This document shows positions 36,400-50,419 of a DNA stretch of 64,000 nucleotides, in pieces. A model generated the notes under the pieces. The model saw nothing but the letters and a program-made list of their open reading frames with translations. It made no database searches and was not told the DNA's origin. This DNA is from Ecdyonurus torrentis (Eukaryota; Arthropoda; Insecta; Ephemeroptera; Heptageniidae). Location: NCBI GenBank assembly GCA_949318235.1, contig OX439129.1, positions 34,750,027 to 34,814,026 of the forward strand, in the 5' to 3' direction. Every line of letters begins with the position of its first letter. Position 1 is the stretch's first letter. A program made the translations under genes and the position numbers.

Positions 36400-36960
36400 G
36401 CCCTAACCTGCTAGCCTGGCAGGCAAGCAGGCAGGCAGGCGGACAAGCTTGCTTTTATACATGCAGGAACTGGGAAATAAAATTGAAGCTTCAGAAGTTG
36501 AATTATGTAGCAGGTTCGGTGGGTGGCCCCGTGTGCGATATATACATATAAGACAGTATATAGGGGCATCACATATATACCCCCCCTTTCCCAACTTGTT
36601 CACCCCTGTTTGATCTTCATATAAAGTAGTATGAATAAAAATATATGTATAAGAAGTGAGTGGAAGTATATATTGTGAGAGAAAAGAATGGTTTCAGCAG
36701 TATAGTGCTGGCTATTCCAATAAGTAAAAAATATATATAATATTAGATAGGGAGGGAGTGAGGTATGAGGGGAGGTCCATCTCTCAAACCCAATTCCCTA
36801 CCCATGTTTATTTGATCGCGCGCCTTCAAGACGGCGGGCCAAAGACAGACGAGCATCTGACTTTGGTCCAGACGGTTTGACCCTGCTCAGATGTAATTAC
36901 CAAGCGTACTTAACTTGGCTTGCAGTAGCCTTACAACCCATATAGCTTCGAGACAGCATC
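36400..36960. other. GC-richer islands in spacer
   Basis: Two patches: about 36,400-36,540, with (GGCA)n-like repeats (GGCAGGCAAGCAGGCAGGCA), and about 36,800-36,960, with GGGCCAAAG and CTTTGGTCC as a short inverted pair. No recognisable coding exon. Confidence 0.4.
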
Positions 36961-37282
36961 GAAGAGAAAGAGAAAGAGTCAGGTCTATAAGAGAGAGAGA
37001 GAGAAACGATTGTGGGGATGATTTAACTCTCATGATGAGAAAAGTAGGGAAGGGGAAGGAACTTAATGTGTTAATAATGGTCTTAACTTCATAATAGACC
37101 TAACGAGTAAATTTTGCCCTTATATCAAAAGTCTTTAATTTAAATTTTTTTTAACGTTAAAAAAATACTCCCTTTGAATATAAAATGTGAGTTACTGCAA
37201 TATTATAAAGCTCATGATTATAATGACGAAAAGTGCTTGAGCTAATACCACTTATTGCTTGGCATTGTACTCAAGTGTCCTA

Positions 37283-37285
<3 letters not shown>

Positions 37286-37323
<38 letters not shown>
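37286..37323. repeat. (CT)n microsatellite
   Basis: 18 units. Confidence 0.95.
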
Positions 37324-37325
<2 letters not shown>

Positions 37326-37329
37326 CTAC

Positions 37330-38899
37330 CACCAACTTCGTTACGCAGCCCGCGTACGTAAAATCACATCACTTGAATGCCTGTATTATATAGACAACTA
37401 ATAAGAAATGTGTGGTAATTCAAAATTATTATTTTTAATACATAAATTAAAATTATAAACATCAAATTTTGTGGTTATTAATATTTATGAATATATAAAC
37501 ATTGACTACCTGAAATAGGTATATTATTAATTTTAAACGTTTTATATATATACGTATACATATACTTTATTATAATTAATATTTTTTTCTTCCTCACAGC
37601 TAGCATCAACTTATTATAATATGCGAATATTATACAACTCTTTTACATTATATATTTTCTCTTTTTCTTTTTCTGCTTGAACGCTAATATTGCTTCCTAA
37701 AAGAAAGAGAGTGAGAGAGAGAGAGAAAAAAAAAGGTATTAAAATTCCATTAACCTAAAGAAATGCACGCTTTCGGATCTTCATTTTTCATCATCAGAAA
37801 GACAGTTCATATAATTTTTTTTTCTTAATGGAAAAAGTTTCTTTAAATATGCTCTCTTATATGAAATGAAGGAAAAATTAGCATAAATTTTATTTGGCTT
37901 GATTAAAGCGGCGCAGACGTTCACATAATGATCGTTAGGGTTGATGAGGCCACTTGGCCCTCCCACCCTGCGTATATACGAGGGAGACATCTTTCTCCCT
38001 CGATCGTTAGGTTAGGGTCATTCGTCCTGGGCTTGCTCGCTCGCCGCATATAGTGCTTAATACCATGACTTTGAAGACGTTTTCTTAATTACAATTCAAC
38101 AAATATAATTAATTTTAAATCACAATCTTCTTAATGTATTTTCTTCGAATAATAATAAAAAATCGAACTAAAAAGTTCAATTCGAATTAGAAACATTAAA
38201 TTTATTTTGAGTTCTATTTGTATATTTGGATAAAGTAAACGAATGTTTCAAATTTCATTAATTGTTTGGTTGTTATTAAAAATATGTAAGATTTAGTTAA
38301 ATTTATAAAAAGTCATTCAATCAATGCAAAATATGTATCAAATAAACAGTATTAATGCAATTTTAGAAATCAATTGAAATTCGTATGTTATGTTATTGCT
38401 ATATTTTATTTGATAACGTTATTAAAAAAAACTATAGTTACAGGTATTTTATAGGAATAAAAGTACAACATTATAAAATAGATGATTAAAAATTTTATGA
38501 TGAAATAAATGACAAAGCTGCAGTTTTTAAAAACTCACTTTATAAGTATTAATAAAATATATCGATACATTTTTTTTTGTAAACATTAATTTTTTTCCTA
38601 TACATTATATACCTTTCAAATTTTATCTCAATTGCAGGAGTAACGAACATAAAATTTTTACCCAGTATTAACTTTTTGTGTTATAGAATATCAAGCTTGT
38701 ATTAAATATTTTAATAACATGAATATATAAACAAACTTTCAATGACATATAACAGAAAAAAAAAATAGACATTTATTAAAAAATAAAAAATTAAGCCTGG
38801 AGCCTTATCTAATTCTATATACATTAATGTTAAGCTCAATTCAAATTAAACTCGACCCTCTCATGTGACGAGCCTCAAACATTCTTAATTAGCTACATT

Positions 38900-38900
<1 letters not shown>
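37330..38900. other. Non-coding spacer
   Basis: Mostly AT-rich. A patch at about 37,910-38,050 has two copies of GATCGTTAGG and a hairpin CGAGGGAGA/TCTCCCTCG (37,979-38,002). Confidence 0.5.

Positions 38901-38902
<2 letters not shown>

Positions 38903-38957
<55 letters not shown>
38903..38957. repeat. (GA)n microsatellite
   Basis: 27 units. A long T-tract follows at about 39,099-39,129. Confidence 0.96.
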
Positions 38958-38960
<3 letters not shown>

Positions 38961-39095
38961 TTGACTCAAATATATTATTATAAAAACCCTTTGTTCAACA
39001 TAATGTATTTTTGTTTTAAAAAAATTCAATTTTATAATATTTTCATATAAAAATAACTGTACGTAAAAGATTATAAATAATCTCATAATACATAA

Positions 39096-39130
<35 letters not shown>

Positions 39131-39336
39131 ACAGGGTTATATAAAATGTAGCAACGTAAAATCAGGTTATTTAAAAAAAAAGTTGATGCTTTCCCAATAG
39201 CCAGTAACGTTTTTTTATATAATATAAAAGTGGAGGGTTTGAGTGTGTTGGATACATATTTTATGACGGGGATTCGACATCACATATTTTTTCATTGTGT
39301 GATCGTTCACTGGTCACTTGCTATTCGTTTAGCATG

Positions 39337-39367
<31 letters not shown>

Positions 39368-39570
39368 GAAAAAGTAGAGAGAGAGAGGGAGCCATGAGGC
39401 GAACTCAATAATTCAGAGCGTTCGTTAATGTAAAAAAAAAGGAGGCGGGAGGGACACGAGAACCAGATGAGGTGCACTACTAGTATATAGCAAGCAAGCA
39501 CGACGTTCGCTTTGGATTACACCCATAAAACACACGACAACCGCGACCCAATGTTTCTAACTCGAATATT

Positions 39571-39880
<310 letters not shown>

Positions 39881-39899
39881 CAAATGTGGGGTGTAAAAG

Positions 39900-41630
39900 T
39901 ATATACATATATATTATTTTATTCTGTGCTTTTTATATTATTAACTGAGTGGTTTAGGATTTAACTGCAGTAATAAAATTTTTGATGAATTCTATTAGGA
40001 TTTTCTCGGTATATATATATGTTGTTCATATAGTAAAAGTGTTACTACAGGGAGTTTTATCGTCTCTAATTTAGTGTTAAATCTCTTGATAATAAGAATT
40101 AGCATTAACTGGGATTTCAATAATAATTCTAACAAACTTTTAAGATATTATGCGTTGGGAGAGAAAAGTGATAATAATTTTTCTGAACGTTTAATATGTA
40201 ATATTGTTAAGCTCATATAATTATTATTAAAAAAGAAAGTTATTTAAGAATCGTCTAAATATTTATTTATAGTTAACATTAATATAACGTGTACGCTTAT
40301 ATTTTGGTATCGTATATGTTTTTCATTATTATTGTTATTTTTATTTTTTTAGAGAAATTGGAATTTTTAACATGATTATTTCTCTCGTTTGTGATGCAAA
40401 GACAAAACAAAAATGTACACCTAACATTAAAAAAAAAATGCAAATTAAACATATATAGCAAAAATAAAAATGAAATAGCGTCCTTTACCTAGAATAAAAA
40501 AAAGTACAAAAACATAAAATGTATATAAAAAAACAATACTTCATTGTTTAAAAATAAATTGAAACTATACGATCATTTGTTTGATCAAGTTACGAAAACG
40601 AAATTATTATTATTATTATTTCCCCCCTCTTCCCATACAATTTTTTTTTTTCAACACAACACGGTAAAATATATTTTTATTTGCAATATTATGTAAGTTA
40701 GAGGAGTCAAATTATTGTGGGCAGTGAGCCAATCATCAGTGACGTTTGATGTCATTCATATCCATTGTGTGTGCATTTTGTATATACATAGAAATAAACT
40801 CCAATTACTAGTGCCTCGTTATATTGACGTTCCATACGTTCTGACATAATTAATGAGTTCTAAAAAACAATGTAACATGCCGCATTGCCGGGTGGTCCCA
40901 TACATATATAGCTATAGGAGATATAGCCTTTTCATATTATGCATATATATTTATATATTTACAAAAACAGTTTTTGAAACAAAGTTTGATTACGTTATTG
41001 TCAATAAAATTTAGGATAAAACCATTATAATAGTAAACAAAACGTTCTCTTGTTTTTTGTTTACTGTAAAATTTATGTATGTAAATGTATTTACAGTCAT
41101 TTCGATTTCTAGTTTATAAATAATATATTATAAATAATTTGTCACTCTCAGTTTTTGAAGTAAAAACATTATGGTATTTTCAATAAAATATGAATTTTAG
41201 AATTATTAGTTATACAATTATACAATTTAGTGGTCAATTTTTTTTCCTGGTGTATATTCAATAAATTCAATATTAAATCCCTTTTTTTTAATTAATTTTT
41301 TTATTTAAATATTACAAAAAATAAAATCATTTCCACTACTTATTTAAATTTTAAAATGTCAGTTCAAAAAAATAATAGTAAAAAAAGTGAAATTATTAAC
41401 ATTTATAAAACCAAAAAGTTTTTTGTTAAAGTTTATATATAGCATATTTTTCCTTCCAAGTGACTAAAACACTTTATATAAAACATACTATAGTACGATG
41501 ACTATTATGTAATTTTTTTTAGGACATGCATACTGTATTATATTATCTTAAGTAAATAAAACAGATTTTTGAATCAGTGTAAGTGTTATATTGTTATGTA
41601 AAACAAGTTTTTCAGACTACGTAGACTGTG
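39900..41630. other. Non-coding AT-rich spacer
   Basis: No exon, element or tandem repeat of note apart from short A/T runs. GTGACG and GATGTCAT half sites near 40,738-40,755. Confidence 0.5.
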
Positions 41631-41631
41631 T

Positions 41632-41633
<2 letters not shown>

Positions 41634-41712
<79 letters not shown>
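41634..41712. repeat. (GA)n microsatellite
   Basis: About 39 units. Confidence 0.97.
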
Positions 41713-41715
<3 letters not shown>

Positions 41716-41996
41716 CAAACTATCAGAAAAGTAAATAACTTTAAAAAAGAAATAATAAACCTTTTGCTCACCAATCACTACTATAACAAAAAATTTATAG
41801 ACTCCTTTTTCCAAAATAGTGAACAAAAGACGTATAGTAAGACAAGGAGTCTTTTAAACTGAATGAAGAGATACTTCAAAATACATCTAAGATAGGAATA
41901 AGCACATAAGAACAAACATAAACATATAAATTTCCTCTAAAATTATATACTTAATGTTAGATATTATTCATATTCTTATACACACTGTATTACTGA

Positions 41997-42012
41997 GAGA
42001 AAGAGAAAGAGA

Positions 42013-42091
<79 letters not shown>
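41997..42091. repeat. (AGAGAA)n to (GA)n microsatellite
   Basis: Four GAAAGA-type hexamers grade into about 36 GA units. Confidence 0.96.
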
Positions 42092-42096
<5 letters not shown>

Positions 42097-42205
42097 TATA
42101 GGTGCTTACTTTTCTTATATAGAAAAGCTGTACTTTTTTCTTCCTCTTTCTGCTGTTGGGTCTTACAATTTTAAAACAGTCAAAGTCTTCAAAGAATAAT
42201 GATTT

Positions 42206-42238
<33 letters not shown>

Positions 42239-44030
42239 ACATCAAGAAATGTCTATTTTATTTACAGAAAGTAATTTTCCTAATATATTATAAATTTTAT
42301 ACCTAAAAAAATATATTATTTTATTTCAAACGAAAGTCTACTGTAGTAATACAATTTTTATCAAGACATCCGATTCAAATAAATAAAAAAAAATCAAAGA
42401 ATTTTATACGTCAACTTGTTTGCAGAGTAACAAACATTTTTTTTCTTTTTTTTAAACATGCGTAAAGAAAAATATATAGTGATGTAGACATATTGATGTT
42501 TCTCGAAAATTGACGAGATTTCTATAAAAACTTTTTTCTGCGTGTATTTATTTTTTATTGGATATCACAGGTCAGTCAAACTTTATTATTTTTTTTTAGT
42601 ATATTTCCTATACGTATATATATATATGTGGTATATAGACATGCGTATGTATAAACGTAAGTGAGTAGAGTGCTATTTTACGTCATATAAATTGAAAAGC
42701 AAAGGGGATGGATAAAAAAAATTGACTCTGAAAATTACTTTACAATTGAATTGGTTGAAGTGGATGCTATATGTATAAAAGCTGCTACTGTTTGGGGGTT
42801 TCTCTTTTAAACGTAAAAGAGATGATTTTTATTTTCTGACTAAATATAAAGCAAATTAAATCATGAGTGAACTTGCCATGTATATGTTTTTCTCTGTTAT
42901 TCTTAACTTTTTTTATATTGTAAAACGCATTTTACACAGAGGAACAAAATGCTGAAAACAAACAAACACATATATATATACAAAATATGATAGTTTATAT
43001 TTTGATTCATTCAAAATTAAAAGTTTTATATTGTTAAATATTTTGTTGGAAAATATTTCCAGAAATACCGTCGTTTATTTTACTTTTAAAAGCTTTTATT
43101 TTAAATATTCATTATTGAGCTTGCTGTATAAAAAGGGGGAGGGAGAAATGAGAGATTTTTTTTAATTACTATTTTTATTAACATTAAAATTAACATACTG
43201 TACGTGCAGCAAACAAACTTCAAGGTTAAGGACTAAAGAGCTGAAGATGAAGTGACCGTGGCATTTACATGTGCGCTGGTAAGAGCCCCTGTAAAGTAGG
43301 CAACATGTGCGACCGAAACTGCATTCTGAATCGTTTTACACGAACTCAACGAACTCAACAAGAGTCACACACACAAATTGATTGCATGGTACAACTTCGA
43401 CATAAAAACTTTCTCTTTTATTATTCAAAATTATTTTATAGTTGATATTATAACAAAAAATACGTTTTTTTATTGACAAAACCAACGCTTGTTGGAACAT
43501 CATGATTTTACTATATGAACTGCCTGGGTCAATAAAGAAATCTTATTCTTATAATAATTAAATAAGCAAATCAAATGAAAGAAAAAAACTTTTGGATGTA
43601 GAATGCATCAATACATCTATATCATCAATTTTTGAATTAGGATAAAGAAAAAACTCATCCAGGGTTTATTGTTCTTTAAATATTAGAGTGTTTTTAGAAA
43701 ATTCCTATAAAAGTGGCGTTATTCACATTTCTTAGTATGTGAAATTGTCATTTATTTAAGTGGTGATATAAAATAGGCTCTTGTCAAATAGTGTTATATT
43801 TTGGAACACTTTATTAATGACGCGTATTGCATTTATATATTTTATTGTTAAATATAAACACTAGGATTGTTACATAGCACATTTGCAACAAAAAGGAAGA
43901 GAGATAGAATAGTTAAAAGATTTGATTTATAAATTTAACTTTAAACTAAGTAACTTTATTACTTAATTTCTAAAATAATTCAAATTAAAAGTGTAGTAAG
44001 AGTAAGTAATGTATATATAACTATATCAGT
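42092..44030. other. Non-coding spacer
   Basis: A-tract 42,210-42,236. A GC-richer unique patch at about 43,200-43,380 with tandem CGAACTCAA words. No coding exon recognised. Confidence 0.5.
43478..43560. repeat. Dispersed repeat fragment, copy 2
   Basis: Counterpart of 34,727-34,812, with GCTTGTTGGAACATC, GAACTGCCTGG and GTCAATAAAGAAATCTTATT. Confidence 0.55.
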
Positions 44031-44037
44031 ATTTGTA

Positions 44038-44038
<1 letters not shown>

Positions 44039-44085
<47 letters not shown>
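44039..44085. repeat. (TA)n microsatellite
   Basis: About 23 units. Confidence 0.95.
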
Positions 44086-44088
<3 letters not shown>

Positions 44089-44487
44089 CTTCTACTTAAA
44101 CAAATACACGTAAAGTGTTTTTAATCCTAAAAATAATAACAATTAAAAACCATCTTGATAGTTATTACAATATCATATAAAAATACTATTTAGTAAAAAA
44201 TAAACCTGAATTTCTTAGAGTCAAAGCAAATAACCAAATTAATATTTATCCTATGTATTAATTAAAAGTATCACAGTTTACTTATGGAGGACACAATACT
44301 AATAATCCATTTGTTTAATCTTATTTTGTCCACTGCCTGAACAATATGAAGTAAGTATAAAGTTAAACATAAGTGTATGATATTAAGAAATTACTGTAGT
44401 GGACAGTATATATTATACTTGAGGTTAAAATAGCATAATAAATAAAGTTAACATTGGATATCTTCTTGAAAATAAATAAAATAATAA

Positions 44488-44607
<120 letters not shown>

Positions 44608-44756
44608 ATGTATTTAGTATTACATATCTCAATATTTAATATCAAATGTTTAGCATTGAGATTTGTTATCTAGTTGAATTAAATCGAAAACAAACAAATG
44701 GACCACTTTCATCCCGCAGCTTGGACGTATACCGCAAACTCTTCGTGTTGTTTTAT

Positions 44757-44870
<114 letters not shown>

Positions 44871-44899
44871 CTACTGTGATCTCTGTATGCATGTATACA

Positions 44900-47800
44900 T
44901 AATGTCAACACGCAGCCAGCTGAGAAAAGTAAATATTGTGATGATAGATGAACACCTACAAAATATATATGCACAATTTTCTATAACCATTTCTACAAAG
45001 TAATTTAATAAAATAAAGATGTTATTTACTTTATTCATATAAATGAACTATTCTATACAATTAGATGAATTTCAAATTATTAGTTGAATTATGGGAAATT
45101 GCAGAGAAAATAGAAGAAAATATTGATGCTGTAATTCTTTTTAATTCCAAACTTTGATTGTGTGTGGTGTAAGATCATACTATATACACAGTAATATATA
45201 CAGTACATATTATATTCACATATTATGTAGATAATTTCATACATCTTTAATTGCTACTTATAAAAATCAAATAGCTTTTATTGAACTTTTTTTTTTATTC
45301 ATTCGCATATGAGCCGATGCCTATTATACAGGTACGAGAACAATATTCTCAAGACATTGTAATAATTTATCGTAAGAAGAAAGATATACAAAATGCTCAA
45401 AAATTATAGCTGAAATATAGTCTTAAAATATATTACCTTCATTTTTTTCTGTTTCGAGTCTAAAAATACAATTTTTAAACTGCCTACGCCTACTTGGTTA
45501 CCCCAGCGTTTAAATCTCCTCTTTGCAAAAAAAATATATTTCTATTTTAAACTTTTCAATATTTTTGCATCTTCATTGAATAGCATAAAACTTATCCAAA
45601 TCTTTTCTTTAGTAAGTGGACAAATGAATTATTATTTTTTTTTTTAAATTACTGGTCCCCCCATTCTTGTGTCATAAATTACAACACTTTAAATAAAAAT
45701 AACATAAATTGATATCTCCAGCTGATTTTAACGAACTTTCACGTCTCGTAAATCAATTTAATCAGAAATGTATACTTTTTTAATGCATTTCTAGCATATA
45801 TGCACTGCAAATTCAATTAGTATTCAATGTAAATTACATTAAATGCTGTATTACTTAATAAAAAACATGAATACAATAAATTCAAATAATAATGGAAACG
45901 TATGCAACAGACATCATGGTTAATAATACTCGGTTTAATAATTAAAAAATTTATAAATACAGTATTGATACATATAAGCAAATAATTTATATAGAAACAA
46001 AAAACCATTTAATAGAAATAAAAATTGTTTCCGTTTAAAAATCCTTTTGTTTTTAATAAATAAAATAAAACTGGTGTATAACACAAAATTTTCCATGTTA
46101 AATTGTAGTTAAAATGATTTGAAACTGTGAGGGTATAACTGAAAAACAGATTTATCAACGATAATAAATAACATTTATCAAAAAATATATATATATAATA
46201 CAAAAAAACACAAACTAAATATAAAATAAAATACAAGTATCAAATCACGAAACAAACATACAAACCAAACGTTTTTGTTTTTCTGTGGCTATTATGTACA
46301 GTTTGACATATTACAAGCAATGTGTATGCATTGCATCGAACAAAACGTGAACACATGAATAAAAGCTGGTTTAGATGGATGATGGTTCATTGGCATAGCG
46401 CGTGGATATGTCGTCAATTCCCTGCCTGCCTGCCTGCCTACCTCCCACTCGCGCGTGCTCTCTCTCTCTCTCTCTCTCTCTGCCCATATACTCGCCTAGG
46501 GTGCCGCTATGTGTACTCATCAACACTCACACATGCCTCAGGGCTTTTGACAAAAACCCCTTCAGGCAACTGATTTTTGCGTCAGCTTTTTAAACACTCT
46601 CTTCTCTCTCTCTCACTCACTCACTCTCTTGTTTTTTATTATATATAACAATTTAATTACCATATCATATTTGTTTTAATAAATGGGTGTTTGTTTAAAT
46701 AATTTTATAAAATTAAATTGTTAGCTGAAGCGTAAAAATTAAAGATTAGAACGTGATATTTAAAAGTGAAAGAAAAGGATGGCTTCTCATTTTAATGTTA
46801 TAAAAATACGTAAGCTTATTCCTTTTTTTCTTAATAGATACTATTCTAATTATAAAAATTAATTATTTCTTATGGGGTTTCGTTTAGAGAAGTGGGAGAA
46901 GCAGAGAGAAAGGGGGACTTTTTTTTATATGTAGTCTACAAGCAATAAAAATATTCACCAAAACACTAATAGGTGCAAAAGACTCAATTTTCATTCATTT
47001 ATAGGAAGACACTGTGTATACTGTATATCAATATTTAATTTTATCAATTTTCTTTACAGGATATCCAATAAACTTATTGAATCAGTATATTATTTGTTTG
47101 ACAATATAATCAAAGTTTAGTACGAAATTAGTCATGGGAAAAATCAAACGAGATTATTCTATATGCAATGTACAGTATCAGTATACTCATTGTATATGTT
47201 GTGTTTGTAATAGAGAGTAATAAATATGTAGAGTGACTGACGGGAAATAGTGGGTGCTTAAATATTTAGAATGTATCAACATGTGGGATAAAGTCACACC
47301 TCGGAGAGCCCGCATACTATTTGATTGTCGCGTCAATAAAATGAGAGAGACTCGTGTGTACTTTATAAGAACTATTTTCGTTTTACTAAAAGTAAATAAT
47401 CTGATTTATAAAAGTGATTTATTTGAAGGAAAAAAAAAACGAGGGGAGAGCAAAAATTTATTTGATTTTCGTAGTGTTTAGAAGGCACCAAATAATTCAA
47501 TCATCCATTCATTATCTTTTGAAAAAAAAAAAAACTATTCCAAAAAATTTATAATTCATTAATGATGAATAAAAAAAAAGTATATATAAAAAAACCAATG
47601 ATTAATTAAAATGCATTTTTGCACAGTTTGTATTATAAATACAGAGTATAGTATACTTGTACACATACATATTATAGTACATACATATTGTACATAGTAC
47701 GTTACATATGTATACGCAAAACTGTATAAACATTTATATTATCACGAAAGATTAAACATACTGGTCGCATTCGTTATAGCATCATAGCCACAAAGTATTC

Positions 47801-48170
47801 TATAACTTAATTTTCTGGATGTTTAATTTTATTGTTTTATTTTTATTTATATATATATTTTTTAACTGTATATATCCCTCTAACAAAATAATTTTATTTA
47901 TTTTATTTTTTATAATCCTATGTTAAATAGAATGAATATTAAAATATTTATCTTGCACTCTCTGTTTATTCAAATGTAACACTAATTTTTTTTTGTAGCA
48001 TTATAAAATAAACTATATAAAAACATTTTAGCAAAAATAATTTGTAAAATTACTAACTAAAATATAATGAAAAGCATTATTATGATCTAATTTTCCACTG
48101 TATAGCTAGCTCAACAGGTATGAGATTAAACCCAGCTTCCAAATTAGGTACAACTAAAGAAAACAGCGCT
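44900..48170. other. Non-coding spacer
   Basis: AT-rich, with one GC-richer island at about 46,300-46,580: (CCTG)n near 46,423-46,440 and (CT)12 near 46,457-46,481. No coding exon recognised. Confidence 0.5.
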
Positions 48171-48172
48171 AC

Positions 48173-48179
<7 letters not shown>

Positions 48180-48207
<28 letters not shown>
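48180..48207. repeat. (TA)n microsatellite
   Basis: About 14 units. Confidence 0.93.
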
Positions 48208-48214
<7 letters not shown>

Positions 48215-49355
48215 ATTAACAAAAATTGTTTCATAGACAAAAGCTTGTGAAGTTCAGTATACGTAAAAAAAAAATAATAATGTGTTATAATGTTATATAA
48301 AAGAAGGAAGTATTCTATTCAAAGATTTTGTATTTCAAAACAGGTAATTACTTTAGTAAATATTACACGTGTAATAAAAACAACAACAATAACATTATAT
48401 TATGCATGGTAAATATTGTAATTTTTTAGCTCATTAAATTTATATTTTCCAATAAGTGAAAGCAAAAAATGCACTTGGGAGGAGAATAGTCATTATATTT
48501 TAATTTAGAAATTACATATTCTAACTTTGAAAATAAAATAATACTGAATATATATTGAAAGCTAAATTGCTCATTTTAATAATGTAATATTTTATCACAA
48601 AAACTTATTTTAAATAAATTATCAGTATGTTTCATTTTAATTAAAATGCATTTTTTTTGAACAGTACAATTAACATATAAATAATTAGCAAGTAATAATA
48701 CTCAATGCTAATTTTGAAAACCAAATAGCGTAAGAAGTAATTGGATTTAATTTATGTGCACAGTACAGTCTGGTGACCAGTTTGTAATATAGGCAGCAGG
48801 CAAAGCTTGAGGCTGGGGGGGATTGGATGGGGGGAAGCGTGATCATGAGTGAGTGGCAACAGCCAATGGTCATTAGTCACTATTAATGAAATGAGCTGTG
48901 TTATAAATAAGGTGAGATAATAAAAATGTTGCTATATAACAGAGTCATATGTGGAAGTAGAAACTCATATTTTACAATACATATTAGCATCATATATAGG
49001 CTTTAGCTCTCTCTCTCTATACAGCTTGGGTTCTAATAAATAGACATTAATAATAAACACATAACCAAAACATATATATATATATATGAATAAAAATATT
49101 TTTTTAGGGTAATAATCATTGTTTGTTAGCTGTATATATATATATATATATATAAAATCCAACGTTATATAATATATATTTATATATAGTAAATCTGTCT
49201 AAATATAAGTGACTGATATATGCATATTTATTGTTTATAAACTCGTAAAACAGTACTTTTATATATTAGTATCATATATGTATATTCTCTGATATACAAA
49301 TGTGAACGTACTGTATACTGTACATATACGTGTGAGGCATTGGGTGTATATATAG

Positions 49356-49456
<101 letters not shown>

Positions 49457-49539
49457 TTTGATAAGTTATGAGCTCGTTTATTTAGTTTTGTGACACAAAA
49501 TATAGCCAGTTATACATATACATAGAGTGAACGAAATGA

Positions 49540-49730
49540 ATGAGGTAAAATTTTGTGTCCACCCGCTCGTGTCACGCTTGTGTGACGAGTGTAACTGAAG
49601 CAAAGTAGCAGGCAGAGGTAGGTGTACATATACCCTGCGTGAGCGCTTGTTGTCCTGCTTGATACCCTGCTTGCTTTGCCTATGGTGGACACTCGCAGGG
49701 GACATACACCTGCTCTGCCCTACCCTATCC
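49540..49730. other. GC-richer island in spacer
   Basis: About 190 bp of unique sequence with GTGTCACGCTTGTGTGACGAG (imperfect palindrome written in 21 bases minus its flank at 49,569-49,589) and repeated CTGCTTG words. No gene recognised. Confidence 0.35.
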
Positions 49731-50329
49731 TACCTATATGTATATGTATTTACATCCACCCAACACTGATGTCGTTAATAAAAATTGCCAGAGTGTAAAT
49801 AATTTCAGTGTAGCTACATCAGTAATTTATATACGTATATATATATTTATTTATTAAAAAAAATGTATAATATATAAACTTATATGAGGGTATATTATTT
49901 TTTATTAATATTTTCTCCTTTTTTTTATAATATAATAAATATTTAAATTTTTATAAATATGTGTATGTATTATATAATATATAGTACATATATAAAACGT
50001 TCATATATTCATTTATTTAGCAAAACATTTTTGCATTTATTGTTATAATGCTATTTGTCTTCATATGTGAGTGCTTGTCCATCAGATTTATAATTAATTT
50101 ATGAAGTGCTTTCATATTTATGTATTCAAATAAATCTTGTTTATTGGTACAAGCTCTCTCATATTGTATTTTATATGGGGTTTGGTTTTCAAATATTTAA
50201 AAAGAAATTCATATATATGATAATGGGAATAAAATAGACTTTACCACAAAGATATCTTATATAATGTGACTGTCATTCAAACAAGCTCTATAGTTAGATA
50301 CATAAATAGCTCTTTCAATTTAGCTGTAA

Positions 50330-50332
<3 letters not shown>

Positions 50333-50394
<62 letters not shown>

Positions 50395-50412
50395 AGACAG
50401 AGACAGAGACAG
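50333..50412. repeat. (GA)n to (GACA)n microsatellite
   Basis: About 28 GA units followed by AGAGAC-type hexamers. Confidence 0.96.
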
Positions 50413-50419
50413 AGAGATC

